Source: Betaproteobacteria bacterium (GTDB lineage: Bacteria; Pseudomonadota; Gammaproteobacteria; Burkholderiales; SG8-39). From it: a stretch of DNA of 64,000 nt. Under the pieces are notes generated by a model that was given only the letters and a program-made list of their open reading frames with translations, was not told the DNA's origin and did no database searches. The position numbers and the translations under genes are program-made. This document shows, piece after piece, positions 45,774 through 54,521 of this stretch; within the stretch, counting starts at the first letter, position 1; each line of letters begins with the position of its first letter. Location of the stretch: NCBI GenBank assembly GCA_016195915.1, contig JACPYS010000014.1, positions 62,001 through 126,000 on the forward strand, read 5' to 3'.

Positions 45774-47937
45774 CAGCGGCTACCTCCACAATGATTCGAG
45801 TCCCTTTCCTCGGGCACTCGACGCGCATGCCGCCCCCCACCGCTTCCGCACGCTCGCGCATTACCGCCATGCCCCACCCGGCATGCGGCCGGTCGTTTGC
45901 GCCGTGCACAGGAAGAACGCCGCGTCCATTGTCCTCGATCACCAGCCGTACACGGCCGGCACCGGTGGTCAGCGCGATACGCGCCTGCGAGGCGGCGGCG
46001 TGCTTTGCGGCATTCGTGAGCGCTTCCTGAACGATGCGAAACATCGCGAGTTCCACCTCGGGCGCCGGTCGCGGCTGCAGCGTGTCGCCGTGCACCGAAA
46101 CCGGCAGCCCGGTGCGAAGCTCGAACTGCCGCGCGTGCCATTCGATCGCCTTGTACAGGCCGTAATCATCGAGCAGAGGCGGTCTCAGGTCGGACATGAC
46201 TTGCCGCACCGAGCCCATCGTTTCCTTCATCAACTGCGCCATGTCGTCGAACGTTTTCGCGGAGTTTCTCGCCGTCTTGTCCGGCAAGCTGCCGCGTATC
46301 GTCTCGAGGCCGATTCCGAGCACGCTCAGGTTCTGGCCGACGAGATCATGCAGGTCCGCCGCGAGGCGGCGGCGCTCCGCTTCCTGGACGGAAACGAGGC
46401 GGCGCAGCAGGTCGCGGATCTGCACCGCCGACTCGCGCTCGGTCTGCTCGGCACGCTTGCGCTCGGTGACATCCATGATGGTGCCGCGCAACTGCGCGCC
46501 ATTGCTGTCCGGTAGCGGCTGCAATATGAAATGCACCCAGCGTTCGTCGCTGCCCCCATGCTCGAGACGATATTCCAGGCTGCCGGTCGTGGCCATGCCG
46601 GCGGAAAGCGCAACGGCGGCGTCGAATGCCACGCGGTCGACCGGGTGCAGGCGAGACAGGAACGCGTCGTAGGGCAGAGGCGCCGCGGACGGTTCCAGGC
46701 CGAGGATGCGCAAGGTCTCTGCCGAGCAGGTCATTTCCCTCGCATTCATGTCGAGCGCCCAGCTCCCAAGACGGGCCAGTTGTTGCGCATCCGCGAGACT
46801 CATTTCGCTTTCGCGCAACTCGCGCGTGATCTCCCCGGCCAGCGCCACCGCACGCTCGCGCGACGAGGCGAACGAGTAAAGCACGCCGAACAGAAGCGCG
46901 CTCGAGAGCAGCCCTCCGGCGAGGACCAGCCACGGCAATTGGGCGTCCGCGCGCTGAACGAACGCGCTTTGGGGAGCGCTGAAGTGGAGCTCCCAGGTCC
47001 GTCCGGCCAGTTCAAAAGGAAGCATCGCGTCGAAGTGGGACGCTCCGCTGGGCATGGCAACATCGTCCCGAGGTACGCCATCCGCTTTCTGTGCGCTGTC
47101 ATAGAGCAGTGTCAGTTGCTGTTTCTCGGTGCGGTCTTCTCCGACAGTACCGGCATCGTAGAGTCGGTAGCGCATGGAAGTCATCGTGGTCTCGTCGAGC
47201 ACACCGGTCATGAGATTGCGTACGTCGTACCCGGCGCCGACCGTGCCGACGAACGCAGCCCTGCGGTCATCGACGGTATTGAGCCGGGCCCCATCGCGAT
47301 AAACGGTTAGACGCATCGCCAAGCCCACGAACCGGTCCTTGCCTACACTGAGGAGCCGACCGGAGGAGATCAACTCCCCCGTGTCGCGTAGGCGATTAAT
47401 CGCCTTAGCCCGCACGTCCGTCGAGCCGATATCCAGGCCAAATGCGAACTCGTTTCCCACCATCGGTTCAAGATAGATGAGTACGTGATGCTCAGGCCGA
47501 TTGCCCGGCGGTTTGATCATGAACTCCGGGTAGCCGCGCGGATCGAGACTGGTGTCGCGCCGCACTTCCTCCTCCAGATGTCGCTTTTCGCGCGCCTGGA
47601 TGTGACGGGCGTAGTTCAGCACCTCGAATCCGGGATAGTTCTGCTTGAGATCCAACGACTCCACATAGCGATGAAATTCGGCCCGGCTGAGCGAGCCCCG
47701 CGCCGCGAAGAGCGCCTTGAGGCCGTATGTGACACCGACGTACGAGCGCAAGCGTTTTTCGATGATGTGCTTGGCGTCGGCGGCCTGGCTATCGAAACGC
47801 AGCCTCGCGTCCTGGTCGATGTCGTGTTGGGTATACGCGAACAGCCAGAAAGCAAGCCCGACGCTGGCGGCAGAAACAATTAGCGGACCCAGGATCTTCC
47901 TGACGGCCCGCTGAACTACGCTTACGTCGTCGGTCAT
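45751..47937 (-). CDS. CHASE-PAS sensor histidine kinase (HisKA_3 type)
   Basis: A 728-residue membrane sensor. Helix 1 is at about residues 15-33. A periplasmic CHASE domain spans about 60-300, with the family segments YPGFEVLNYA and DIGSTDVRAKAINRLRDTG. Helix 2 is near 335-355, and a PAS domain starts ADAQQLARLGSWALDMN. The phosphoacceptor His530 lies in LAADLHDLVGQNLSVLG (HisKA_3), with HATPase motifs NAAKHA and EDNGRGV. It signals to the NarL-type regulator it overlaps. The ligand is unknown; CHASE domains sense small extracellular molecules. Confidence 0.94.
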   Translation of the reverse strand: MTDDVSVVQRAVRKILGPLIVSAASVGLAFWLFAYTQHDIDQDARLRFDSQAADAKHIIEKRLRSYVGVTYGLKALFAARGSLSRAEFHRYVESLDLKQNYPGFEVLNYARHIQAREKRHLEEEVRRDTSLDPRGYPEFMIKPPGNRPEHHVLIYLEPMVGNEFAFGLDIGSTDVRAKAINRLRDTGELISSGRLLSVGKDRFVGLAMRLTVYRDGARLNTVDDRRAAFVGTVGAGYDVRNLMTGVLDETTMTSMRYRLYDAGTVGEDRTEKQQLTLLYDSAQKADGVPRDDVAMPSGASHFDAMLPFELAGRTWELHFSAPQSAFVQRADAQLPWLVLAGGLLSSALLFGVLYSFASSRERAVALAGEITRELRESEMSLADAQQLARLGSWALDMNAREMTCSAETLRILGLEPSAAPLPYDAFLSRLHPVDRVAFDAAVALSAGMATTGSLEYRLEHGGSDERWVHFILQPLPDSNGAQLRGTIMDVTERKRAEQTERESAVQIRDLLRRLVSVQEAERRRLAADLHDLVGQNLSVLGIGLETIRGSLPDKTARNSAKTFDDMAQLMKETMGSVRQVMSDLRPPLLDDYGLYKAIEWHARQFELRTGLPVSVHGDTLQPRPAPEVELAMFRIVQEALTNAAKHAAASQARIALTTGAGRVRLVIEDNGRGVLPVHGANDRPHAGWGMAVMRERAEAVGGGMRVECPRKGTRIIVEVAAGDQNHPG

Positions 47938-47950
47938 GCCCTTCCCGGGC

Positions 47951-47980
47951 GAAAAAGACCGGGAGATATCCCCCGGTCTT
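47951..47980 (-). terminator. Rho-independent terminator of the repeat-protein gene
   Basis: A 9-bp stem (AAGACCGGG with CCCGGTCTT) and an eight-base loop are followed on the minus strand by TTTTTC. It sits 27 bases after the stop of the gene at 48008-48700 and before the kinase start at 47937. It would separate that gene from the two-component operon. Confidence 0.75.
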
Positions 47981-48007
47981 CACATCCTACTCGTGTCTGT
48001 CGGGGCT

Positions 48008-48700
48008 TCAGTTCACCGACGCCAGCGTCGGCCGAACAGTTACATCGACCGTGCCATGGCGTGGCGTGGCCGCAACACACCATGCGCTCTCCGGTTTCAT
48101 CGAGGGCTCGGCCGCAACACACCAAGCGCTCTCCGGCTTCATCGAGGGCTTGGCCGCAACACACCAAGCGCTCTCCGGTTTCATCGAGGGCTTGGCCGCA
48201 ACACACCAAGCGCTCTCCGGTTTCATCGAGGGCTTGGCCACGACACACCAAGCGCTCTCCGGTTTCATCGAGGGCTTGGCCACGACACACCAAGCCCCGC
48301 CATTCGGCAGGCGCTCCCCGAACTCACGCTCATAGATGCGGTGCATGTTCTCGGCCGCAGCGCGCGAGTTCGCCGCATCCTCTTCCCCGCGCATTCCAAA
48401 GTAGGGGAAGTGGTGCAGGAAGTAGCCGAATACGTTCTGGCAATCCTCGGCGTACTTCAGCGTATCGAGAATGTGCCCGTGCCAGAACTTGTCCACGTCC
48501 TTGGTCGGCGCAATCGTCTCGTCGGGAAATTTCACGAGCAGCGTCAGGAAGCGGGTATAGGCCAGTTCCATCCGGTCGGCGTACTCGCGCGACCAGCCCT
48601 GGCCGCCTTCCGGGTCCATCAGTTTCACTTTGATGGGTTCGAGCTCGAGCGCCTGGATCGCTGCGACCATCTGTTCGACGGATTTGTTCGTTGCATTCAT
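48008..48700 (-). CDS. Glycine-rich-domain-like protein with Cys-containing 14-residue tandem repeats
   Basis: A 230-residue protein. Residues 1 to about 135 resemble the bacterial relatives of glycine-rich-domain proteins, with DKFWHGHILDTLKYAEDC and YFLHHFPYFGMRG. The next 76 or so residues are five full copies plus a partial copy of a 14-residue unit, SAWCVAAKPSMKPE, varying only at two positions. A short tail follows. Related proteins often have Cys/Gly-rich tails. GAAGGA precedes the ATG. Its own terminator follows, so it is monocistronic. Function is unknown; a metal-binding or processed repeat peptide is possible but unproven. Confidence 0.8.
   Translation of the reverse strand: MNATNKSVEQMVAAIQALELEPIKVKLMDPEGGQGWSREYADRMELAYTRFLTLLVKFPDETIAPTKDVDKFWHGHILDTLKYAEDCQNVFGYFLHHFPYFGMRGEEDAANSRAAAENMHRIYEREFGERLPNGGAWCVVAKPSMKPESAWCVVAKPSMKPESAWCVAAKPSMKPESAWCVAAKPSMKPESAWCVAAEPSMKPESAWCVAATPRHGTVDVTVRPTLASVN
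48068..48295. repeat. 42-bp tandem repeat array inside coding sequence
   Basis: Five full 42-bp units start at 48068, 48110, 48152, 48194 and 48236, and a partial sixth starts at 48278. Units differ at only a few bases. A length divisible by three keeps the gene in frame whatever the copy number. The array is open in all three plus-strand frames and in at least two minus-strand frames. It should be prone to expansion and contraction by slippage. Confidence 0.95.
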
Positions 48701-48816
48701 TGGATGTTCCTTCTGAAAGTTGTGGGAAAACGCGCAATTGCCCCAGCGGCGTGCCGCGTCCGGACGAGCCGGGACTCGCTGCCGGGGTCACTCAGCCTAA
48801 GAAAACGCGCTTGCCC

Positions 48817-48836
48817 TGTCTGTCAGGAAACCTTGA
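48817..48836. repeat. Dispersed 20-bp motif, copy upstream of repeat-protein gene
   Basis: TGTCTGTCAGGAAACCTTGA differs in one base from the copy at 45085-45104. It lies about 117 bases upstream of the repeat-protein start at 48700, in a non-coding gap (48701-48906) that shows no gene. A core copy at 47994-48004 lies just past that gene's stop, so the gene is bracketed by the motif. Confidence 0.6.
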
Positions 48837-48906
48837 TCGCATCATCAAAAGTTTTGCGGTTCTGCGAATTCTTCTCACGGGAGGCTGTCATTCGAGCGCA
48901 AGGGCA

Positions 48907-50154
48907 TCACGAACGGCTCTGCGGGCCGCTCGCCGCCGCCCGCACGCGCAGCACCCGCGCCAGCCAGCCCGCCACGGCCGCGACGATGCCGCACGCTGCC
49001 GCGATCAGGAACGGCAGTGCATAACTTCCGGTGAGGTCGAACAGGTACCCGGCCAACCACGGACCGAGCGCGCTGCCGAGAGCGCTCCCAAACAGGCCGA
49101 CACCGACGATGGCGCCGAAGTGCGGTCCGCTGAAACGGTCGCTCACCATCGCCGGGATGAGCGCCGCGGTCACGGAGTAGCCCAACCCGAGGAGCACCGC
49201 GTAACCGTAGGCGCCCCAGCGCGAGGGTCCGGCGCCGAGCACGGCGAGCGTACCCACGCTCGATACCATGATTGCAATACCCGCGATATAGACGATTTCC
49301 CGCTCGATGCGGTCGGAGAGCCAGCCGCCGCCGGTCTTGCCGATGATGCTCGACAGACCGACCACGCCGACCACCGAAGCCGCGACGATCGCGGCGAAGC
49401 CGTGATCGACGAGGTATACGACCTGGTGTACGTGCAGTGTTTGCGAGCACACATTGCCGAAGAAGAACGCCGCTACCATCAGCCAGAACGGCGCGCCGCG
49501 CATCGATTGAGCGAGCGTCATCGCGCGCGTTTCGAGTTGCGGCGCCGCAATTGCCGCCGCAGGCGCCGCGGCGCGCGCGGGCGAGGGTGCGTCCCTGCGC
49601 ATCAGGTAGAGCGACGAAGGCACGATCCAGGCAGCGCAGATCAGCCCGAGCAGGTGAAACGCCCGGCGCCAGCCGTAGGCGTCGATCAACAACTGGCACA
49701 GCGGAACCACCAGCAGCATGCCGACGCCGACGCCCGAACTGGCGATGCCCATCGCGAGGCCCAGCCGATCGCGGAAGTCGCGTTGCACCTGAACCACCGC
49801 AGGAATCCAGCCGCAGGCGGCCACCGCCAGGGCGGTGAGCGCGCCGAAGCTCAGATAGAGTTGCCAGGGAGTGGCGATGAAGCTGTCGATCCACAGCGCA
49901 AGCCCGAGCGCCACGCCGCCACCTGCCATGAGGCCCAGCGGCCGTACTCGTGCGCACAGAGTTCCGATCAAGGGGTTGACCGCGCCGTGCACCAGCGTGA
50001 ACACCGAGAACGCTCCGGCGAGCATCGACCGGCTCCAGCCGAATTCCTCCAGCAGCGCCACCAGAAATACGCTGTAGGAATACCAGACGCCGTAGGACAG
50101 CGCGAGCGACAGCGCAATCACTCCCAGCCTCAGGTAGCGGCGCGGTGGGTTCAA
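48907..50154 (-). CDS. MFS transporter (OFA-like)
   Basis: About 415 residues with twelve predicted helices in two halves and a central cytoplasmic loop rich in Ala/Pro. It has FSVFTLVHGAVNPLIGTLCARVRP in the first half and SSIIGKTGGGWLSDRIER in the second, typical of MFS loop 2-3 and 8-9 motifs. Topology and sequence feel resemble monocarboxylate or oxalate/formate antiporters. No ATG lies near the first helix, so TTG at 50154 is the best start; the open frame continues upstream. Substrate is unknown. Confidence 0.85.
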   Translation of the reverse strand: MNPPRRYLRLGVIALSLALSYGVWYSYSVFLVALLEEFGWSRSMLAGAFSVFTLVHGAVNPLIGTLCARVRPLGLMAGGGVALGLALWIDSFIATPWQLYLSFGALTALAVAACGWIPAVVQVQRDFRDRLGLAMGIASSGVGVGMLLVVPLCQLLIDAYGWRRAFHLLGLICAAWIVPSSLYLMRRDAPSPARAAAPAAAIAAPQLETRAMTLAQSMRGAPFWLMVAAFFFGNVCSQTLHVHQVVYLVDHGFAAIVAASVVGVVGLSSIIGKTGGGWLSDRIEREIVYIAGIAIMVSSVGTLAVLGAGPSRWGAYGYAVLLGLGYSVTAALIPAMVSDRFSGPHFGAIVGVGLFGSALGSALGPWLAGYLFDLTGSYALPFLIAAACGIVAAVAGWLARVLRVRAAASGPQSRS

Positions 50155-50349
50155 CCGCGTGCCACCGCGACTATGGAGGGGAAATCGATTTCCATCGGCG
50201 CGATGGTAGCGGAATCCACTTCGGTCCAGCAGCGCGGCCCGGCCGCGGCCTGGTTTCGCAATTTCGCTGCAGCAGATGCACAATGGCGCCTTGCTGCTCC
50301 ATGACGATACCGAACGGCAGCCGCCCTCGCCGCGGCGCGGGCTGAGCGC

Positions 50350-50769
50350 GTGAGTGACGCACGCGAGCGTGTGTTTGCAGTTCCGGTCCGCGTCTACTAT
50401 CAGGACACCGATGCGGGCGGGGTGGTTTTCCACGCGCAATACCTCTCATTCATGGAGCGCGCGCGCACGGAGTTGCTGAACGCCTCGGGGTTCGACATTG
50501 CGCGTTTCGCCGAGGACGACGGGATTGTGTTCATGGTCCATCAGATTGCCGTGCGTTACCACCGCCCGGCGCGGCTCAACGACCTGCTTTCGGTGTCGGC
50601 CGAAGTGGTTAAAATGGGCCATGCGAGTCTTGTATTCCGCCAGAAGGTGGAACGCGGCGCGCAGTTGCTGGTCGAAGCCGATGTGACCGTCGCGCTGGTC
50701 GAGCGCGCGCGCGAGAGACCCGCCCGCATACCCGACAAGCTCAAGCGCCTACTGGAGCGTGGCACATGA
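50350..50769 (+). CDS. ybgC: Tol-Pal system acyl-CoA thioesterase
   Basis: A 139-residue hot-dog thioesterase with the family motif VYYQDTDAGGVVFHAQYLSF and RARTELL. It is the first gene of the Tol-Pal operon and hydrolyses short or medium acyl-CoA or acyl-ACP. GTG at 50350 is the likely start. It overlaps tolQ by four bases (ATGA). Confidence 0.95.
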   Translation: MSDARERVFAVPVRVYYQDTDAGGVVFHAQYLSFMERARTELLNASGFDIARFAEDDGIVFMVHQIAVRYHRPARLNDLLSVSAEVVKMGHASLVFRQKVERGAQLLVEADVTVALVERARERPARIPDKLKRLLERGT

Positions 50770-51446
50770 CAGTGACGCAGGACCTGGAAATCTGGACGCT
50801 CGTCGTCAATGCGAGCATCGTGGTGAAGCTGGTGATGGCGCTGCTGCTCGCGGTGTCGTTCATGAGCTGGCTGTTCATTTTCAGCAAGCTGTTCGCGATC
50901 CGCCGTGCGCGCGCGCAGACCGAGACCTTCGAGCGCGAATTCTGGAGCGGTAACGACCTGAACTCGCTCTACCAGGGCGCGGTGAACAACCGCCATACCA
51001 TCGGCAGCCAGGAACGCATCTTCGAAGCCGGATTCCGGGAGTTCGCCAAGCTGCGCAGCCAGCGCGGCACCGACGTGACCACCATGGTCGATGGCGCGCG
51101 GCGTGCGATGCGCGCCACCTACCAGCGCGAGATGGACCACCTCGAGCGCCACCTGGCGTTTCTCGCCTCGACCGGATCGGTCAGCCCTTACGTCGGACTG
51201 TTCGGAACCGTGTGGGGGATCATGCATGCCTTCCGCGGCCTCGCCAACGTGCAGCAGGCGACGCTTGCGCAGGTCGCACCGGGCATCGCCGAAGCCCTGG
51301 TCGCCACCGCGATCGGCCTGTTCGCCGCGATTCCCGCAGTGGTTGCGTATAACCGTTACTCGCACGACATCGATCGCCTCGCAATCCGCTTCGAAAGCTT
51401 CATGGAAGAGTTCTCGAACATTCTGCAGAGGCAGGCGGGCAGGTGA
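50766..51446 (+). CDS. tolQ: TolQ
   Basis: A 226-residue inner-membrane protein with three helices, homologous to ExbB and MotA. It has FMSWLFIFSKLFAI in helix 1 and PYVGLFGTVWGIMHAF plus GIAEALVATAIGLFAAIPAVVAYN in helices 2-3. It forms the proton-driven motor with TolR. Its stop overlaps tolR. Confidence 0.97.
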   Translation: MTVTQDLEIWTLVVNASIVVKLVMALLLAVSFMSWLFIFSKLFAIRRARAQTETFEREFWSGNDLNSLYQGAVNNRHTIGSQERIFEAGFREFAKLRSQRGTDVTTMVDGARRAMRATYQREMDHLERHLAFLASTGSVSPYVGLFGTVWGIMHAFRGLANVQQATLAQVAPGIAEALVATAIGLFAAIPAVVAYNRYSHDIDRLAIRFESFMEEFSNILQRQAGR

Positions 51447-51868
51447 GACTGCGCAGCAAGCGAGGGCCGATGCACGAGATCAACGTCGTGCCGTACGTCG
51501 ACGTGATGCTGGTGTTGCTCGTGATCTTCATGGTCACGGCGCCGCTCGTGACGCCGGGCGTGGTCGATCTGCCGAGCATCGGCAAATCGTCTCAGGCGCC
51601 GCTTTCGCCGCTCGAGGTGATCATCAAGGAAGACGCATCGATCACGCTGCGCAGCCGCGATGCGAAGGGCGCGGTGCTCGATGAGCGTCGCGTGTCGAAG
51701 GACGAGCTGCCCGCGGTGATCAAGGCCGAGCAGTCCAAAGGCGCAGACCGCCCGGTGCTGATTGCGGCCGACAAGAGCGTGCGCTACGAGGCGGTGCTCA
51801 ACGTCATGGACGAATTGCGCAAGCAGCAGGTGAAGCGCGTCGGCCTGCTGGTCAAACCCGCGAACTGA
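51443..51868 (+). CDS. tolR: TolR
   Basis: A 141-residue protein with one N-terminal helix containing the proton-translocating Asp in INVVPYVDVMLVLLVIFMV, and a periplasmic domain ending KRVGLLVKPAN. It works with TolQ and TolA in outer-membrane constriction at division. The GTG start overlaps the tolQ stop (GTGA). Confidence 0.96.
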   Translation: MRLRSKRGPMHEINVVPYVDVMLVLLVIFMVTAPLVTPGVVDLPSIGKSSQAPLSPLEVIIKEDASITLRSRDAKGAVLDERRVSKDELPAVIKAEQSKGADRPVLIAADKSVRYEAVLNVMDELRKQQVKRVGLLVKPAN

Positions 51869-51871
51869 GTC

Positions 51872-52618
51872 ATGGCCGAGGCGCTGGCACCGCAGTTCGA
51901 GCACTACGAGCCGAGCTTCGTGCCGTCGGCGGCGCTTGCGATGGCGGTGCACCTGCTGCTCGCCGCGATCCTCGTGTTCGGGGTGCGCTGGCAATGGCGT
52001 CCGCTCGAAAGTGTGATGGTGGAACTTTGGGAGCCGTCCCCGCCGGTGGCGGAGGCGCCGCGCATCGAGCCGCCGGCGGAACCCAGGCCCGCGCCGAAAC
52101 CCGAGCCTGTCGTCGAGCCGCCGAAGCCGGACATTGCGGTGACGGCGCCGCCGCCAAAGGCCGTCGTCAAACCCAAGCCCGAACCCAGGCCTGAGCCCCG
52201 TCCGGCTGCGCTACCGCGCGAGGATGTTCAGAAGCGGCTGCGCGAAGAACTCGCGCGCGAGCAGCAGGCGATGAGCACCGCGCGCGAAAAACAGGACTTC
52301 AAGGCGCGGCTCGAGGGCGAGCAGGCGGCGGCGGCGAAGAAATCGATGGACATCTATGCCGGACGCATTCGCGGCAAGATACGTGGAAATATCGTCACTC
52401 CGCCGGACGTAAAGGGAAATCCGGAAGCGATCTTCGACGTGATCCAGCTGCCCACTGGGGAAGTTCTCTCGGTCAAGCTGAGGAAGTCCAGCGGCCATCG
52501 CGCCTATGACGAGGCGGTCGAGCGCGCGATCCTGAAATCGTCCCCATTGCCAAGGCCGGACAAGCCGGAGCTTTTTATGCGCACGCTGGAACTTAGGTTC
52601 CGCCCGCTGGACCCGTAG
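51872..52618 (+). CDS. tolA: TolA
   Basis: A 248-residue protein. One helix lies near residues 18-37, then a Pro/Lys/Glu-rich stretch (PEPRPAPKPEP-type). A helical rod of charged residues (KRLREELAREQQAM) follows, and the C-terminal domain is IDVIQLPTGEVLSVKLRKSSG-like. It is shorter than enterobacterial TolA. It bridges the inner membrane to TolB-Pal. Confidence 0.94.
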   Translation: MAEALAPQFEHYEPSFVPSAALAMAVHLLLAAILVFGVRWQWRPLESVMVELWEPSPPVAEAPRIEPPAEPRPAPKPEPVVEPPKPDIAVTAPPPKAVVKPKPEPRPEPRPAALPREDVQKRLREELAREQQAMSTAREKQDFKARLEGEQAAAAKKSMDIYAGRIRGKIRGNIVTPPDVKGNPEAIFDVIQLPTGEVLSVKLRKSSGHRAYDEAVERAILKSSPLPRPDKPELFMRTLELRFRPLDP

Positions 52619-52621
52619 GCA

Positions 52622-53947
52622 ATGGCAGTGGCCTGCGTTGGATATAATCCCGATGTGAATTCGCTTTCCAGATCGGTCGCCAAGGCATTGTTTGCGGCGA
52701 TCCTGGCGCTGATGGCGCCGCTCGCGTTCGCCCAGCTCTCGATCGAGATCACGGGTGCGGGCGCCAATCGCATTCCGATCGCGGTAGTCCCGTTTGCAGG
52801 CGAGGGGGCGATGTCCTCGCGCATCTCGGCAATCGTGCGGGCGGACCTGGAACGCAGCGGGTTGTTCCGCGCGCTCGAAGTCCCCGCTTCCAACGCGCCG
52901 ATTACCGAAGCAAGCGCGGTCAACTTCGACGAGTGGCGCTCGCGTCTCGCCGATGCGCTGGTGCAGGGGAGCCTCGCGGCGCTGCCCGACGGGCGGTTCG
53001 AAGTGCGTTTCCGGCTGTTCGACGTACCGAAGCAGGTCGCCGTGGGCGGCATCGCCTTCACGCTCCAGCCCGGACAGTTGCGCGCGACGGCGCATCGCCT
53101 CGCCGACTATATCTACGAAAAGCTCACGGGCGAGCGCGGCGTGTTCAGCACCCGGGTGGCCTACGTGGTGAAGCGCGGGGCGCGCTTTGAACTGCAGATC
53201 GCCGACGCGGACGGGGGCGGGGAAGAAACCGCGCTCGCCTCGTTCGAGCCGATCATCTCTCCCGCGTGGTCGCCCGACGGGCGGCACCTGGCGTACGTTT
53301 CATTCGAGAACAAGAAGCCGGTGGTGTACGTGCACTCGCTGCTCGATGGCAAACGCCAGGTGGCGGCGAACTTCAAGGGTTCCAACAGCGCCCCCGCCTG
53401 GTCGCCCGACGGGTCGCGGCTCGCGGTGGTGCTCTCGAGGGATGGCGGCTCGCAGTTGTTCATGGTGAATGCGGACGGCAGCGGGGTGCGGCGCCTGGCG
53501 AGTTCCAGCGGGATCGATACCGAACCCCAGTTCTCGCCCGACGGACAATGGATCTATTTCACTTCCGACCGCGGCGGCAGCCCGCAGATCTACCGCATTC
53601 CGGCAGGCGGGGGCGACACCCAGCGCGTCACCTTCGAGGGCAACTACAACGTGTCGCCGCGCGTGAGTCCGGACGGCAAGAGCCTCGCTTACATCGCGCG
53701 CAACGGGGGTAAGTTCCAGGTTGCATTGCTCGATCTTTCCAGCCGCCAGACGCAACTCCTCACCGACAGCGATCGCGACGAATCTCCCAGTTTCTCGCCC
53801 AACGGGCGCATGATCCTGCTGGCGACCGTGATCGGCGGCCGCGGCGTGCTTTCGGCGGTGTCGAGCGACGGCCGCGTCAAGCAGCGAATCACGACGGCAT
53901 CGGGGGACGTGCGCGAGCCGGCGTGGGGACCGTTCATCAAGGAATAA
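52622..53947 (+). CDS. tolB: TolB
   Basis: A 441-residue periplasmic protein with a signal peptide, an N-terminal alpha/beta domain ([13 protein letters not shown]) and a C-terminal six-blade propeller. The blades carry WSPDG-type turns ([57 protein letters not shown]). It binds Pal. ATG at 52622 lies three bases after tolA; GTG at 52655 gives a more usual signal peptide length, so the start is uncertain. Confidence 0.96.
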   Translation: MAVACVGYNPDVNSLSRSVAKALFAAILALMAPLAFAQLSIEITGAGANRIPIAVVPFAGEGAMSSRISAIVRADLERSGLFRALEVPASNAPITEASAVNFDEWRSRLADALVQGSLAALPDGRFEVRFRLFDVPKQVAVGGIAFTLQPGQLRATAHRLADYIYEKLTGERGVFSTRVAYVVKRGARFELQIADADGGGEETALASFEPIISPAWSPDGRHLAYVSFENKKPVVYVHSLLDGKRQVAANFKGSNSAPAWSPDGSRLAVVLSRDGGSQLFMVNADGSGVRRLASSSGIDTEPQFSPDGQWIYFTSDRGGSPQIYRIPAGGGDTQRVTFEGNYNVSPRVSPDGKSLAYIARNGGKFQVALLDLSSRQTQLLTDSDRDESPSFSPNGRMILLATVIGGRGVLSAVSSDGRVKQRITTASGDVREPAWGPFIKE

Positions 53948-53963
53948 CAACAGGAGGCAAATC

Positions 53964-54521
53964 ATGCGGGGAATTTTCATGCTGGTCGCGGCGAGCGCGC
54001 TGCTCGCGGCGTGTTCGAGCACTCCGATGGGCGAGCAGCCGGCAGCCGGCGTGGAGGAGCGTTCGCCGGCCAAGCCGGGCCCGGTACCGGCAAGCAAGCC
54101 GGTCGCGCAAAAGCCGATCCCCGCGGTCGTGCTCCCGGGCAAGCCACCCGCGCCGATGAGTCCTTTGCGCGACCCCAACAACATACTTTCCAAGCGTAGC
54201 GTTTTCTTCGACTACGACAAGTACGATGTCAAGGACGAGTACAAGGCGCTGGTTCAGGCCCACGCGCAGTACCTGCGCAGCAATCCCGGTGCGAAGATGC
54301 TGATCCAGGGTAACACCGACGAGCGCGGCAGCCGCGAGTACAACCTCGCGCTCGGCCAGCGCCGCGCCGACGCGATGAAGAAGATGATGCTGCTGGTCGG
54401 TGGGAAGGAAGAGCAGATCGAGTCGGTGAGCCTCGGTGAGGAGAAGCCGCGCGCGCAGGGCTCCACCGAGGAGGCCTACGCGCAGAACCGGCGCGGCGAC
54501 ATCCTTTACTCCGGCGAATGA
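53964..54521 (+). CDS. pal: Peptidoglycan-associated lipoprotein Pal
   Basis: A 185-residue lipoprotein with lipobox LLAAC, a Pro/Lys-rich linker and an OmpA-type peptidoglycan-binding domain (VFFDYDKYDVKDEY, GNTDERGSREYNLALGQRRA). It anchors the outer membrane to murein. AGGAGG stands seven bases before the ATG. It overlaps cpoB by four bases. Confidence 0.97.
   Translation: MRGIFMLVAASALLAACSSTPMGEQPAAGVEERSPAKPGPVPASKPVAQKPIPAVVLPGKPPAPMSPLRDPNNILSKRSVFFDYDKYDVKDEYKALVQAHAQYLRSNPGAKMLIQGNTDERGSREYNLALGQRRADAMKKMMLLVGGKEEQIESVSLGEEKPRAQGSTEEAYAQNRRGDILYSGE

Noticed and set aside
48068-48295. CRISPR array
   Set aside because: Units are contiguous 42-bp copies without unique spacers, and no cas genes are near.
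48051-48633. Plus-strand open frames across the 42-bp repeats
   Set aside because: They arise because the repeat unit lacks stops. No ribosome site or recognisable domain is present, and the minus-strand gene explains the region.
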